The notes beneath the pieces were generated by a model. That model ran no database searches. It was not told the origin of the DNA and saw only the letters and a program-made list of their open reading frames with translations. A DNA stretch of 64,000 nucleotides from Vulcanisaeta distributa JCM 11217 (GTDB taxonomy: Archaea > Thermoproteota > Thermoprotei > Thermoproteales > Thermocladiaceae), in NCBI RefSeq assembly GCF_001316005.1, contig NZ_BBBJ01000002.1:224062-288061 (forward strand), in the 5' to 3' direction. Shown here one piece after another: positions 1 to 10,175 of this stretch; position 1 is the first letter of the stretch, and each line of letters begins with the position of its first letter. The position numbers were made by a program, and so were the translations under genes.

Positions 1-265
1 CAAAACCCCCCCGTAGAAACAGAATTAATAATAAGTAAGGGCAACAACCGCAATGGTTATCGTGCTAATCGCAATCAACCCTCAAACCCAAGCCCTACCA
101 CCCACTACTTACGAGTACCCTTTATGAGTCATAACGTGAAGAACACGAACACACCAATGACGCGCCTCAAAATAAATAGCCAAAACAGTGCAAGGCTCAG
201 CGATAAACCACTACTGAGGCGCCACAGCACTAAGGGCATTAATGAGCAACTCCCTATCCTCACCA

Positions 266-1699
266 TTACATACTATCACCGTACCCAACCACCTTACGAA
301 CCCTAACACCAAGCCCAACAAGCTCATCCCTAAGTCTCCTCGCCTTCCCGGAATCACCCAGTGAAATTAATACGCAGGACTCGGTATACCCGTAGCCCCT
401 CCCATTACGGGCCTGGACGTGTGCACATGCCACCTCCTGATATTGTATCTCCTAAGCACACCAACCACATCATCAACGCTCGGCAACCTCCTCGGCTCAC
501 CATAAAACCTCTCATAAACACCGAGCATCCTCAGGATGCGCTTAGTGTCCTCAATGGGAACGTAAATCTCGAACTCACCATCACGCTATTAACACTGACG
601 TTGAATCCAGCCTTTCTCAAATCATTGGCTATGGCCATCGCCAGGCCACCGTCGCTAGTCGACCTGCTCAGGTACCATCCACGCCCCATGTTGTGCTTCC
701 TCAATATCAATTCATGACCAAGCACGTTAATGACTGGGTACTTGGCGTAGGTCAGGCAGGGCGTCGAGTACTTAACAGCATCCACCAACTTAACAACCCT
801 ATCAGTAAGCCCGTACGTAGGCCACGAACCAGCCAAACCAACGATGTCACCAATCACCAACGCCTTAACCGGGCAAAGAACATAATGCTCACTACCCCCC
901 CTACCCGAAGAACCACCAAAGAACCCACCAGAACAACCATAAAGCCCACACAAAACTCATCCATAAACCTCCTAACAGGCTCATCAACAACAAACGAAAA
1001 ACCAATGTCAAAGGAACCACGACCAACATGACCAAGAACACCATCACCCAAAAACCAACCAAACAACGAAGCCCTACCAATAAAACCATTAACCGCATAA
1101 TAAACAAACCTGACCTGCTTCTTCACTTTAACACTGCTCCAGTTACTTATGATGTTTCTGAGCCAGGGGGTTAGGTGGTTGGGTATCTTAGGATTATTGA
1201 GGAGATCTTGGGCTTTGATGTTATTAACCCTGAATATGTCTAGGTCGTGCTTATTCGCAATAACTACGTGGTATGAGACGGATAGTCCTCTCTTTCCTTC
1301 TGCCGCTGTTATGTAGAAGCGCGCTGTCAATTTCTTCTCACGTAGGTAATTCCCCACCGCGAATATAAATGACGATATTAAGTGCGGATCTGGCGTCGAT
1401 ATTGATGTTATATTGCCACTTAAGTACACGTCACTTATTGCGAGCCCTGCTAAGACCTGCCTTAAGGTATCATGGTCAAGATTCGCCTTATCTAACTCAA
1501 TATTTAATTTGAACGATTCACTTAACTCGTGCATCCTAGTGCCTAATCCTGAATTTCGCACATTCTTAACGCTATTGCGCTTTATTTCATCCCAATTATT
1601 TACTATCTCATTGCTTAAGTTCGTCAGCAAGTTGTTGAGCTCTGACAACCTAATCTCTGAGCCATGTAGGTCCTTCGCTAGGTCCCGAATTGTGGCCAT
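266..1699 (-). CDS. ILGDG-motif (LAGLIDADG-like) protein, frameshifted
   Basis: Reading from ATG 1699, an open frame runs to about 950, jumps frame near the C-run at 895-901, jumps again near 540 and once more near 410, and ends at TAA 266-268, giving about 470 residues. The middle carries FLGDG, resembling the acidic motif of LAGLIDADG-type proteins, followed by a beta-strand/helix pattern like that of the PaRep2b gene at the right end of the window. The start at 1699 is preferred over 1732 because an AT-rich TATA element (1721-1730) lies about 27 nt upstream. I do not recognise a precise family. Homing-endonuclease-like or repeat-associated protein is an inference from the motif. The breaks could be real decay or sequence error. 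Confidence 0.45.
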
Positions 1700-1809
1700 A
1701 GTTGATGCCCTTAACCACGGGTATTTAAGCATTACCCCAATTGGTGTAATGTAAAATTGAACATTAAATAAAGGATAGCATTATAAAGCCTTGCACTAAG
1801 TTAGGTGCA

Positions 1810-2023
1810 ATGGTCTACATAAACACGGGCATAAGAATTCGCTGCCCCCAAATGTGGTAATTATGGAACATTAATCATAAAGACTAAAGGTAAGTATAGG
1901 CAGGCCTACGTAATCCACTGGCCAGATAAACAGCACTACATATCAAAGTTCCTCCTCCTCGAAATGGGAATAGACATTGACAAAATCCCTCCCGCAACTG
2001 ATAAGGCGGAGAATCACCGTTAA
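1810..2023 (+). CDS. small single-zinc-knuckle protein, one-base frameshift
   Basis: ATG 1810 begins MVYINTGIRIRCP. One base must be dropped from the five-C run at 1845-1849 to give CPKCGNYG; the frame then stays open to TAA 2021-2023, about 70 residues. The CPxC pair with a basic, aromatic-rich body suggests a small metal-binding or nucleic-acid-binding protein. A TATA box (1780-1787, ttataaag) sits 26 nt before the ATG, matching leaderless archaeal genes. Automatic callers would miss it because the frame is broken at codon 12. Function unknown. Confidence 0.5.
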
Positions 2024-2092
2024 ATCAAATAATCCTCATTTTAACCAATGAAGAAACACTTATAAATAATAGGACCCCCCCATAAAAGTGCG

Positions 2093-2261
2093 GTGATAGA
2101 ATATACCATCCCACGGCAGTCTTACAAAGGCAGGCAAGGTGAGGAGTCAGACGCCTAGGATTCCGCCTAAGCCTAGGAAGAATCTTATTCCTAGGAGGAG
2201 GAATAGTCGTAATTATAGGCGTTTGCTTTATAGGCTTGGTCAGGGTCAGCAGGTTTCGTGA
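2093..2261 (+). CDS. possible small basic protein, frameshifted
   Basis: A TATA box at 2059-2068 precedes GTG 2093. The first frame gives about 21 residues and stops at 2158. A second frame from about 2139 gives a 40-residue tail very rich in Arg, Pro and Lys, ending at TGA 2259-2261. One indel near 2135 would join them into a roughly 55-residue basic peptide. The strong amino-acid bias and the promoter spacing support a real gene, but nothing identifies its family. It could also be chance. Confidence 0.3.
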
Positions 2262-2270
2262 TTTTGTTGT

Positions 2271-3736
2271 TTAAAATTTGTTTTGTTTCTTTTGTTTTGT
2301 GTGTTTGATTTGTATGGTTTCGTATAGTGTTGCTAGTAGTGTTAGTAGTGTTGTTGTGGTGAGTGTTGGGTAGGGCGTGTCGCTTATTAGGTAGTACCAT
2401 TGGTCTTTGATTAGGGTTTTTGGTGTTGTTAGGTATGTGGTGCAGTGGCCTAGTTGGCATTGTGTGTATATGATTGTGTTGTTGCTGGTGTAGTCCATGT
2501 ATAGGCTTGGTCCTAGGTCTCCGCTTATCCCTGACCATGAGAACCTGGTTACCCTGGTCAGCACTTCACCGTTATTCACATTAACTATTATGAGTGCCTC
2601 GGGTAGGCACACGTAACCGCTCGCTGTGTACGTTAATGCGAATGGGCTTGCCAGTACTAGGAAGTAATCGCCCACTAGGTGGATTGCACCGGCGCTGAAG
2701 GAGTATATCTCCACGGCGTAGCTCGTGCGCACCAGGGTGGTTTGTAGCTCCAGATCGCCCTGTCCATGAGTACCGTGCCGTTTGGAGCCACTGTGCTCAT
2801 GATAAGCGTGTTGTCGTTCATCATTAGTACTATGGCCTTATCTCCATACGTCGTTACAGAGGTTAGATAGCCCATTATTGGTATTGACCAGGTCTCGTTG
2901 GTCACCATGTTCGTACCGCATATGCGGGTCCCGCATAGGTAGATTACCGTGTTGTTTATTACGCCGTAAATCCTGGCGACGCTTGATGGCGACGTAATGA
3001 ATATACTCCTTACCACCCCCCCGCCGCTTGCCCTATTTAGTAGATATACGTGTATTGTCTTGTTGCATGGCACGGTCATTAATACGTATTTGGTGCCTTC
3101 ATGGATTCCTATATTACCTGTTGTGCTGTATGGACCACATACGTCAGTTAATGTTTGGTTCCAGGATAATGTGACGTATGGTGGTGAATTACTTAGCCTA
3201 TAGTAGGTGATGACCATGCTATTAGTTGATGGTGGGAATTCCAGTACGTATACGTGATTATTGACTACATTAAATATGATGATTTCTGGCGTGATGGCAA
3301 TCGTCGTGGAATTCGTGATGATACCCGTTAATGTGTTTATCACGGTCACGTTTATTGTAGTTACTATAAGAGGCGGTTGTACGTGATCCTCGTACGTTAT
3401 AACGAATAGTTCACTACCAACTAGTGAGAAGGTAATCAATGGTTGTGCGAGGCTGCTTGACATTATTTTCGTTACCCATAGTGTTTTGCCATTGACCATG
3501 TTAACGCCCTTAACACCTATTATGGTGATTAATCCATAGCGCGTAGGCACTGATTGTTCATAATACAGTATTGCCTCGCTACTTGATGCAGCGGCCACCT
3601 GGTATGGACCTAGACTTAGTGTTCCTATGTATGGGAGTGGACTCCCGAATGCGTACATGTATATCGCATAACCATCAAGTGCCGCTAGTATTACTACGGC
3701 GATCAGCAATGCCTTACGAATAAATTGCCCACTCAT
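2271..3736 (-). CDS. membrane-anchored extracytoplasmic protein, frameshifted
   Basis: From ATG 3736 the protein has a hydrophobic N-terminal segment (about residues 8-26), then a long Thr/Ser/Asn-rich beta-type region with many NxT/NxS sequons, as in archaeal surface proteins. The frame breaks near 2735, where one lost base changes SYKTTLVRTSY into an unrelated tail. In the other frame the protein continues to 2271 and ends with a hydrophobic segment (LLTLLATL) and a basic tail. Total about 485 residues. The pattern suggests a propeller-like secreted domain held by N- and C-terminal membrane segments. Family not recognised. A TATA-like element at 3761-3770 fits the ATG at 3736. Confidence 0.5.
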
Positions 3737-3933
3737 TAACAATGACTTACTAATGGAGTTTCTTATAAAGTATTGCCAATGCCGTCAATAGCACCATTAT
3801 TGTAAGTGCCATGTATGGCATATCGTTTTACTAGGTAATATAGCTGATTCTCGATATTGATCTGTTCAACCATTTTGGATAGTCCCCCCCTTATTCCTTA
3901 ATTCTTTTTCGCGTTCATGCATAGCCGTAAGTA

Positions 3934-3943
3934 CTTTTAAATT
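3934..3943 (+). promoter_or_regulatory. TATA box of the mntA-hepT operon
   Basis: cttttaaatt centred about 27 nt before ATG 3965, the spacing of a leaderless archaeal transcript. No Shine-Dalgarno-like motif lies between. Confidence 0.6.
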
Positions 3944-3964
3944 GGCTATTGCCCTTGATTTTAA

Positions 3965-4426
3965 ATGAATGCATGCAGTGAGCAATGCCTTAGGGTGTTG
4001 GGTGTTGTTAGAGATTTAATTATTAATAATTATAAGGATTTTATTCGCTTTGCCGTGCTTTTTGGTTCGTTAGTTTATGGCGTGTTTGGCTCCCTTAGTG
4101 ATGTGGATGTTGCCGTATTGTTTAGGGATGGTGTTGATATTATTGATGTGTTACCCATGTTCATTAGTGACCTTGCCCTGGCTTTGAGCCTTCCTGAGGG
4201 TAGGATTGACGTTGCCGTGCTTAATGACCCGTTACTGCCCTTTGAGGTTAGGTTTAAGGCTTTGACTCAGGGCGTGCCCATTTACATTGGTGATCGTGGG
4301 ATATTCATTAGGGAGGTTGTTAGGGCAATTAGTCTTTATGGTGATTACCAAGTGTTTTTACGGGTTAATGGATTTAATGAGTTGATTAGGAGGAGGGTTG
4401 GTGATTTGCGTGGGTCGATTAAGTGA
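3965..4426 (+). CDS. mntA: MNT-type minimal nucleotidyltransferase antitoxin
   Basis: The 153-residue protein carries the nucleotidyltransferase signature GSLVYG followed by SDVDVAVLF (about residues 35-55), the GS-x-SDxD metal and nucleotide site of the MNT family. In characterised pairs the MNT partner AMPylates and silences the HEPN toxin encoded next to it. Here the next gene is a HEPN protein and the two overlap by several bases, so this is very probably the antitoxin of a MntA/HepT module. The start at ATG 3965 agrees with the TATA box at 3934-3943. Confidence 0.8.
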   Translation: MNACSEQCLRVLGVVRDLIINNYKDFIRFAVLFGSLVYGVFGSLSDVDVAVLFRDGVDIIDVLPMFISDLALALSLPEGRIDVAVLNDPLLPFEVRFKALTQGVPIYIGDRGIFIREVVRAISLYGDYQVFLRVNGFNELIRRRVGDLRGSIK

Positions 4427-4841
4427 TTTGTTAGCGGTTATTAAGAGGAATGTTGATGAGGTCGACACCCTGGTCTCCAGGTACGGCGTTAATGAGTTAA
4501 TTAGTGATTATGTGCTACTGAACGCTATACTGCACATGCTTCAGGTTGCAATACAGGCGTTAATTGACATGGGCTCGCACATAATGGTTGAGAAGGACCT
4601 TAAGGCGCCATCTACGTACTCAGAGATACCCATTTACCTGAGCCAGACCGGTGTTATAAGTGGTGATGATTCAAAGGTCTTTAGGAGAATGATAGGCTTT
4701 AGGAACGTCTTGGTGCATAACTACTCGCAAGTCTCTATTGATGTCCTCCGCGAAATCCTGGCTGAGGCCCTTTACAGGGACTTATTGAGAATTGCCCTTA
4801 AGCTTTATGATTATGCCGTGAGTAATAACATCGATGCGTAA
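4398..4841 (+). CDS. hepT: HEPN (DUF86) toxin, HepT-like
   Basis: About 140 residues, mostly helical. The C-terminal part contains RNVLVHNY, a full RX4HXY motif: Arg and His are the RNase active site and the Tyr is the AMPylation site in the Shewanella HepT/MntA system. It overlaps the 3' end of the MNT gene, so the pair is translationally linked. The true start may be the GTG near 4410 rather than the upstream ATG. Predicted role: RNA-cleaving toxin, neutralised by the neighbouring nucleotidyltransferase. Confidence 0.8.
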   Translation: MVICVGRLSDLLAVIKRNVDEVDTLVSRYGVNELISDYVLLNAILHMLQVAIQALIDMGSHIMVEKDLKAPSTYSEIPIYLSQTGVISGDDSKVFRRMIGFRNVLVHNYSQVSIDVLREILAEALYRDLLRIALKLYDYAVSNNIDA

Positions 4842-4842
4842 T

Positions 4843-5582
4843 TCATTGCTTTGGCGTCGGCATTATGATTATTGTGTTGGTCTCATTAACATTCGTTGAG
4901 TAGTAGTACTGCACGGTTATAGTACCGACTAAATGCGCGATTCCAGTCCTCATGCCTATTGAATACACGTTCATCACTAATTCAATACCGCTTACGTAGG
5001 CAATTACGTAATTACCAACCCTAGTCGTGTTAACTATGAACTCCTCACCAGACAGGAAAATCTTATCACTGCCAATGAATCCTTCGATGACTGGTATACC
5101 CATTATTAAGATCCTCGTATTACCATACAACGTGATTAACCCAGCCTCGTCATAGGTGAGGAAACGTAGTAACAACCTCTCAATACTACATGCCCTATCC
5201 CCCCCCTGGGCCACTATCCTCGATGGTATCATAATTACAGAATCACCACTACGCGCGACAATGCAGGTATAATTAACGATGCCGGACGGTGTTGTTATGC
5301 CTGTGATCTGTGTGCATTCTATTTCATTGATTGATTGAATGAAGGTTATTGGTGGAGTAAGCCTGGGAAGTTATCGCAGCAGGGTATCGGCCAAGCCTCG
5401 GCATATCAATTATGGTAGATTAACTTATTTCCATAGTACACGTAGGTGTTATACACGTTATTTAGTAAGACCGTAGGGCACATACAGATCATGGGCCTTG
5501 TTAGGTATTGATATGCGTAGTATGTCGAGACAAGCATTAGGACTGTTATGACCATAATTAATAATACATATGTAAGTTTCAT
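4843..5582 (-). CDS. secreted or membrane-anchored hypothetical protein, frameshifted
   Basis: ATG 5582 starts MKLTYVLLIMVITVLML, a clear hydrophobic signal or anchor. The frame breaks near 5405 and again near 5330; the C-terminal 129 residues (5232 to 4843) stay open and are beta-rich with NxT sequons (VNTT, NETN). The eight-C run at 5199-5206 is in frame in the last part. It is convergent with the HepT gene, 1 nt apart. The overall plan resembles the surface protein at 2271-3736. No family recognised. Confidence 0.45.
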
Positions 5583-5747
5583 TTTATGAGGTAGCTAATT
5601 TCGCATTTTTATTCCTAACTAAAAAATGCTCTAGATAGATTAGTAATTATGCCGTAAGCTTAATGCTAGCATCGATATTGATTAATTAGAGAAGAGTTAA
5701 TTAGTTAATGTGGAGGTAGGGTATGGAGATTATGCTGTGTAGGTCGT

Positions 5748-6512
5748 TTAGGCCTCCTCGGGCGTTTCGTACCACCTAACCCTCTCTCCAATGGCTGCTC
5801 TCATTCTCCACTTCATGCTCTTTGGCGCCTTATCCATGGCTTCTCTAATCCTATTTAGGTTGCTCACGACCTTGTCCTTGACCTTCCCTGGCAATTCAAT
5901 GGTGTTTAGGTAATTTAGCGTCCTCTCTATGTTTACCGTGGTTGTCTTATAGAGTCCCCAGTCGTCTGAGGTCAGTTCTATTATCCTGCCTAGGTCTATG
6001 GTATTCATGTCATCCTTATCGCCAAGCTCAAACTTATAGAGCATGGCTACTATGTCCTTGAGGTCCTTCTCATTAATCTCCCAGATCTGGAACTTCGTCA
6101 TTAATAAGTCGCTTGGCGGTAATGTTGGGCTGAACTTGTCAAGCCTATCCTTAAGCTCTATCACGTGGCTCTCCCTAAATATGTCAAGGAAGACGTCAAC
6201 CCTCGTGTTCATTTGAGTATCGAAGAATTTAAGTCTCTCCGCACCATGAAGCGCATTAAACCTAGCATCAGCCTTTAACCCAAGCCCCCCCTCAAAGATC
6301 CTCGTTAGCTTTCCCGAGTCCTTTCTATGCGCGGCTACGTCAATATCCTTGGGCTCACGTGAGAGCATGGGTAATTCTGCGTATATATCGCGTACCAGGT
6401 AAACCACAGCCACACCACCGAGTAACCTACACGTTACCTTATTACCATCGCAGGCATTAACAAGCAACAAACCCCCCCTCTTGACCCTCTCCTCAGTAAC
6501 GCCTTGCGACAT
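5748..6512 (-). CDS. nucleotidyltransferase-like (AbiEii/MNT-superfamily) protein
   Basis: 254 residues from ATG 6512. Near the N-terminus are RLLGGVAVVYL and, after about 20 residues, KDIDVAAHRK. This is the GG...DxD arrangement of the DNA polymerase-beta nucleotidyltransferase superfamily seen in AbiEii-like proteins. The rest is helical and unassigned. A longer open frame reaches 6584, but TTTATAAATC at 6533-6542 (minus strand) lies 26 nt before ATG 6512, which fixes the start. Its closeness to mntA/hepT suggests a defence or toxin-antitoxin setting, but no partner gene is seen. Confidence 0.5.
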   Translation of the reverse strand: MSQGVTEERVKRGGLLLVNACDGNKVTCRLLGGVAVVYLVRDIYAELPMLSREPKDIDVAAHRKDSGKLTRIFEGGLGLKADARFNALHGAERLKFFDTQMNTRVDVFLDIFRESHVIELKDRLDKFSPTLPPSDLLMTKFQIWEINEKDLKDIVAMLYKFELGDKDDMNTIDLGRIIELTSDDWGLYKTTTVNIERTLNYLNTIELPGKVKDKVVSNLNRIREAMDKAPKSMKWRMRAAIGERVRWYETPEEA

Positions 6513-6532
6513 CGTAGTCTTACTAAATCGTT

Positions 6533-6542
6533 GATTTATAAA
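6533..6542 (-). promoter_or_regulatory. TATA box for the 5748-6512 gene
   Basis: Minus-strand TTTATAAATC lies about 26 nt upstream of ATG 6512 and selects that start over the longer open frame. Confidence 0.6.
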
Positions 6543-6673
6543 ATTTTTATTTCTGCGAAGCCCTATGTGATGCCACTTTCTCAATTTGCATTTTACAAAA
6601 CAGCTATAGAAATTATGAGATATATACTATATTTACGCAGTAGAAGACTTTATTAAGCCAGAGGCATCTAGTT

Positions 6674-7540
6674 ATGGATTGGGAGGTTGAGGTGGAGGGT
6701 GACGATCAATCATCTAGTTACGAGTCAATCGTAAGCACCGTATACGACGAACTAGCACCCGTTTATGAAAGAGTCTTCCTCAGGCTGTCCCAGTATTATA
6801 GGCATGTGTATAATGAGTTGTACGAGGTCTTTAGGGATTACTTTGATGGGGTTAAGATACATAGTAAGGTTCTTGACCTAGGTAGCGGTACTGGTGTTTG
6901 GACAATGCTGCTTAGGAAACGTGGATATCACGTGGTCAGCCTAGACATATCCCGTGCATCACTCATTAAGTGTGCCAGGTCAAGGAGGTGCAGTGACCCT
7001 GTGCAGGGTGATGCCGTAAAGTTACCGTTTAAGGATGGCTACTTCGACGCGGTCATCGCCTACGGTAGCGTCTTTAATCATATCGTGAAGTCTGAGGATG
7101 CGTTTAGGGAGGTTTCGAGGGTTTTAAGTAATGGTGGTTACTTACTTTTCGATGCTGATAACCTAATCTGCCCTGACATGGCCTATGAGGCGCTACTCGG
7201 TGGTGTGTCAATGATGGGTTTCCTCAAGGGCTTAATTAGTGGTAGGGGGGGTCATGTTGGTTATTGGTATGGCCATGGCAGTGAGGCAATACCGCTAAGA
7301 TTCTTCACGATTAAGGAAATACTGAGTATATTGAGGAGTTATGGGTTTGAGGTGGTAAACCTAAGGGGCATTCATGTGGTATCCAACGTAATTCCATCCA
7401 GGATACACCAGTGGAGTTATGGTGGAATTACGAAGTTAGCATCAGTACTGTACTCACTTGATGATATCTTAGGTAGGCATGTGCCGTTTAAGTACATGGC
7501 GACCACATTCCTCATCATCAGCAGGAAATTGGGTTCATAA
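6674..7540 (+). CDS. class I SAM-dependent methyltransferase
   Basis: 288 residues. Motif I is VLDLGSGTGVW (about residues 66-76), motif II SLDIS, and motif III-like GDAVKLPFKDGYFDAVIAYG with the acidic and hydrophobic residues of the Rossmann-fold methyltransferases (Methyltransf_11 type). Substrate cannot be told; the C-terminal third is unassigned. The G7 run at 7245-7251 encodes GRGGHVG in frame. The gene converges on the aminotransferase gene, 6 nt apart. Confidence 0.8.
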   Translation: MDWEVEVEGDDQSSSYESIVSTVYDELAPVYERVFLRLSQYYRHVYNELYEVFRDYFDGVKIHSKVLDLGSGTGVWTMLLRKRGYHVVSLDISRASLIKCARSRRCSDPVQGDAVKLPFKDGYFDAVIAYGSVFNHIVKSEDAFREVSRVLSNGGYLLFDADNLICPDMAYEALLGGVSMMGFLKGLISGRGGHVGYWYGHGSEAIPLRFFTIKEILSILRSYGFEVVNLRGIHVVSNVIPSRIHQWSYGGITKLASVLYSLDDILGRHVPFKYMATTFLIISRKLGS

Positions 7541-7546
7541 CGAACA

Positions 7547-8884
7547 TCAGCCTTGGTATTGTTCGTCTAATTTCTTGATTGCTTGGTCTATCTTCTCTAT
7601 CCCCCCTCATCAATCTGTTCCCTAGTTATTATCAGGGGCGGCGCGATTATGAACCAGGACGGACCATTAAACACATAAACACCCATGTTGAGTAACTCGG
7701 CAGCCACCTTATCAACCGGCGTGGCCACGCCCCTGTACTTATCCTCATACGTGCCAAAGGGCGTCTTCCTGCTATCCTTAATGAACTCAATAGCCCAGAA
7801 TAAGCCGACACCCCCCCTAACATCGCCAATGCTCTTGTGTCTCTCCTTCAACTCCTCAAGCCTCTTAGCCAAGTACTCGCCCATGGTCCTAACATGACTA
7901 AGCAGGTCAAGTCTCTTGTACTCCTCAATAACCGCGGGTATCGCCGCCAAAGAAACTGGATGAGCCTCAAAGGTGTGTCCATGCGCGAAGAACTCATCCT
8001 CGAAGTAATCAGCGATCTTCTTACTCACAGCCGTTATTCCGATGGGTACATACGAAGCCGACGCACCCTTAGCTGTTGTCAGCATGTCTGGCTTAACACC
8101 CCATAGGTTCACGGCCCACCAATCACCGACACGGCCCCCACCCAGTCATAACCTCATCGGCAATGAACAATACATCATTCTCCTCCGCGATCCTCTTAAG
8201 CGTTGGTAAATACTCCTTAGGTGGCACAACAACACCGTTAGTCCCAGTTATTGGCTCAACAAGTATCGCAGCAACATTCTTCTCATTCTTAATAACATAA
8301 TCAACATAATTGGCACATGCCAAACCACACTCAGTACTTAAGACCGAGCGGGCACCTGTAGCAGTATGGCTCGGGTACCCTAACAACACCATGCATTGTG
8401 TGCGGCTCAATGAACCAGCGCCTGTAGTCACCTGTCATTGATATTGAGGCGAGTGTTGATCCATGATATGACCTGTACCTAACGATTACCTTGTAGGCGG
8501 GCTTCTTATAGAGCCTTGCTATCTTAACAGCGGCCTCATTAGCTCGGTACCCGACGTTGAGAAGAAGAACTTCGTCAAACCCTCAGGCATTATCTCAAGT
8601 AACGCCCTGGCAGCCCTAGCCCTCGCCTCAGTCGCGAAGGCTGGCGATATGTACTGCAGAGTCTCCAATTGCCTCTTAATCGCATTAATCACGCTCTCAT
8701 TACCATAGCCAAGATTAACATTAACGAGCTGGGACGAGAAGTCCAGGTACCTCCTACCCTGGGAATCATAGAAATAAACACCCTCAGCCCTAACAACATT
8801 CAGCGGCTCCCAACCCCCCCTTTGCCTACGCCAGGTACCGAATAAGTGCTCACGAACAGTCCTACTAACGTCCTCACCACTCAT
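7547..8884 (-). CDS. class III PLP aminotransferase, frameshifted
   Basis: Pieces read 8884-8519, 8431-8123 and 8112-7597. They join as one protein of about 445 residues. Features in order: [16 protein letters not shown], the cofactor-binding [12 protein letters not shown] and the catalytic Lys in TTAKGAS. Breaks lie near 8480-8520, at the C-run 8135-8139 (five for the four needed to read GWGRVGDWW) and at C6 7601-7606, where seven or four C restores [12 protein letters not shown] and a TGA at 7547. The family includes 4-aminobutyrate, ornithine and diaminopelargonate transaminases. It is encoded beside the aminopropyltransferase, so an amine or polyamine substrate is possible but unproven. 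Confidence 0.75.
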
Positions 8885-8997
8885 ACTTATTAGTAATAAC
8901 TATGAAACATATTAATAAATTTTATTAGAGTATTTTTAGAAACTTATCAAGTAATTACGTAATGATTTAAAGAATTTAATAAATCACGATATGGCGA

Positions 8998-9930
8998 TCA
9001 CGCTGGTAGGAATGTTGGGTTTTTATCGGTTGCGGGCTTTATCGACTCATCATTTAATACGGCCCTTATATGCTTCGGCAATATGAACATCGCCCTATGC
9101 ATATCGCCCTCATAGAACTTAAGTTCACCACCTACCCTCTCCCTAATCCTATTGTTAACCTCATCCGGCGTCAGTGTTGTTGGGTCGTACTTTTTAGACC
9201 CAATCACGAAACCCCACGTACTGTCGTACGAATGCATGTATACCTGGTAAGCCCTGGCTATTGGGAATACCGAGGCTACCGTCCTATAGATCGTGGCAAA
9301 CGTCCTGAGTGAGTATGAGGTTGATGTTGCTTGTGTCACCATTATGCCATCATCACTCAGCCTATCCTTAACAATGCTGTAGAACTCGATTGTGTATAGT
9401 AAGTATGATGGACCACCCTCAAGTGGGTCTGTAAGGTCCAGTATTATCACGTCGTACCTATCCCTCGACTCCTCAAGGAACTTCCTACCATCCTGAAGTA
9501 CAAGCTTAAACCTCGGATCATTAAATGCGCCCTGGCTCATCTCAGGGAGGTACTCCTTAACGAGCTTAATCACCTCATCATCAATGTCAACCATGATCAC
9601 CTCCTCAACACTCCTATGCCTAAGCACCTCCCTAGCAGTAGCACCCTCACCACCACCAAGAATGAGAACCCTCCTCGGGTTTGGATGCGTAATCATTGCA
9701 GGGTGAACGAGCGATTCGTGATAAACGAACTCGTCATACAACGAACTCTGTATCTTACCATCAAGCACCAACGCCTTACCCAAATCCTCAAACTCAACAA
9801 TGGCAACCCTCTGATACTTAGTAACACCGCTATACAAAACCCTCCTAATACCCCCCCTAACATGGTAACTAAATGGCGTATTAAACTCAATAAACCACGT
9901 ACCCTCCTTACTCATTTTCTCAAGGCTCAT
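8998..9930 (-). CDS. speE: polyamine aminopropyltransferase (spermidine synthase family)
   Basis: About 310 residues. The N-terminal beta domain leads into VLILGGGEGATAREVLRH (SAM-like fold, nucleotide loop), VDIDDEV, and DLTDPLEGGPSYLLYT, the DxxDP active-site region of SpeE. It transfers an aminopropyl group from decarboxylated SAM to putrescine, agmatine or a longer polyamine; thermophiles use it for long or branched polyamines. Start at ATG 9930: the TATA element at 9952-9960 (minus strand) lies about 26 nt upstream, while the longer frame start at 9951 overlaps the promoter. The acceptor amine cannot be read from sequence. Confidence 0.85.
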   Translation of the reverse strand: MSLEKMSKEGTWFIEFNTPFSYHVRGGIRRVLYSGVTKYQRVAIVEFEDLGKALVLDGKIQSSLYDEFVYHESLVHPAMITHPNPRRVLILGGGEGATAREVLRHRSVEEVIMVDIDDEVIKLVKEYLPEMSQGAFNDPRFKLVLQDGRKFLEESRDRYDVIILDLTDPLEGGPSYLLYTIEFYSIVKDRLSDDGIMVTQATSTSYSLRTFATIYRTVASVFPIARAYQVYMHSYDSTWGFVIGSKKYDPTTLTPDEVNNRIRERVGGELKFYEGDMHRAMFILPKHIRAVLNDESIKPATDKNPTFLPA

Positions 9931-10175
9931 CATGTGAATTATAACGCTCAACTTTTAAGCATTTTTAACACCCATCCTCTAACGCCGCAAAGTCCGTGTC
10001 ATTGAGTGTAATGAATTCCTGGAGCTTATTCTTAATGTTTTTAGATCTTTCCATGTTAATTGCCTGCCCCTACCAATGCCTATTAATAATTTTATTCTTT
10101 GGAAAATTGATCCTTGTCTTGATAGCGCATTGTCGATGCGCATTACTTAAAATTAGGTTTTGTTTATCTGTCTTG

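Noticed and set aside
361..1031. Plus-strand open frames of about 110-118 residues at 361-717 and 693-1031
   Set aside because: They lie opposite the minus-strand ILGDG gene, have Pro/Thr/Asn-rich low-complexity composition, and the opposite strand carries the coherent protein.
2191..2538. Minus-strand open frame rich in His, Asn and Thr
   Set aside because: It overlaps the C-terminal frame of the 2271-3736 gene in another phase, and its composition is typical of a shadow frame.
9616..10005. Plus-strand 129-residue open frame
   Set aside because: Shadow of the speE gene on the opposite strand; no promoter or motif.
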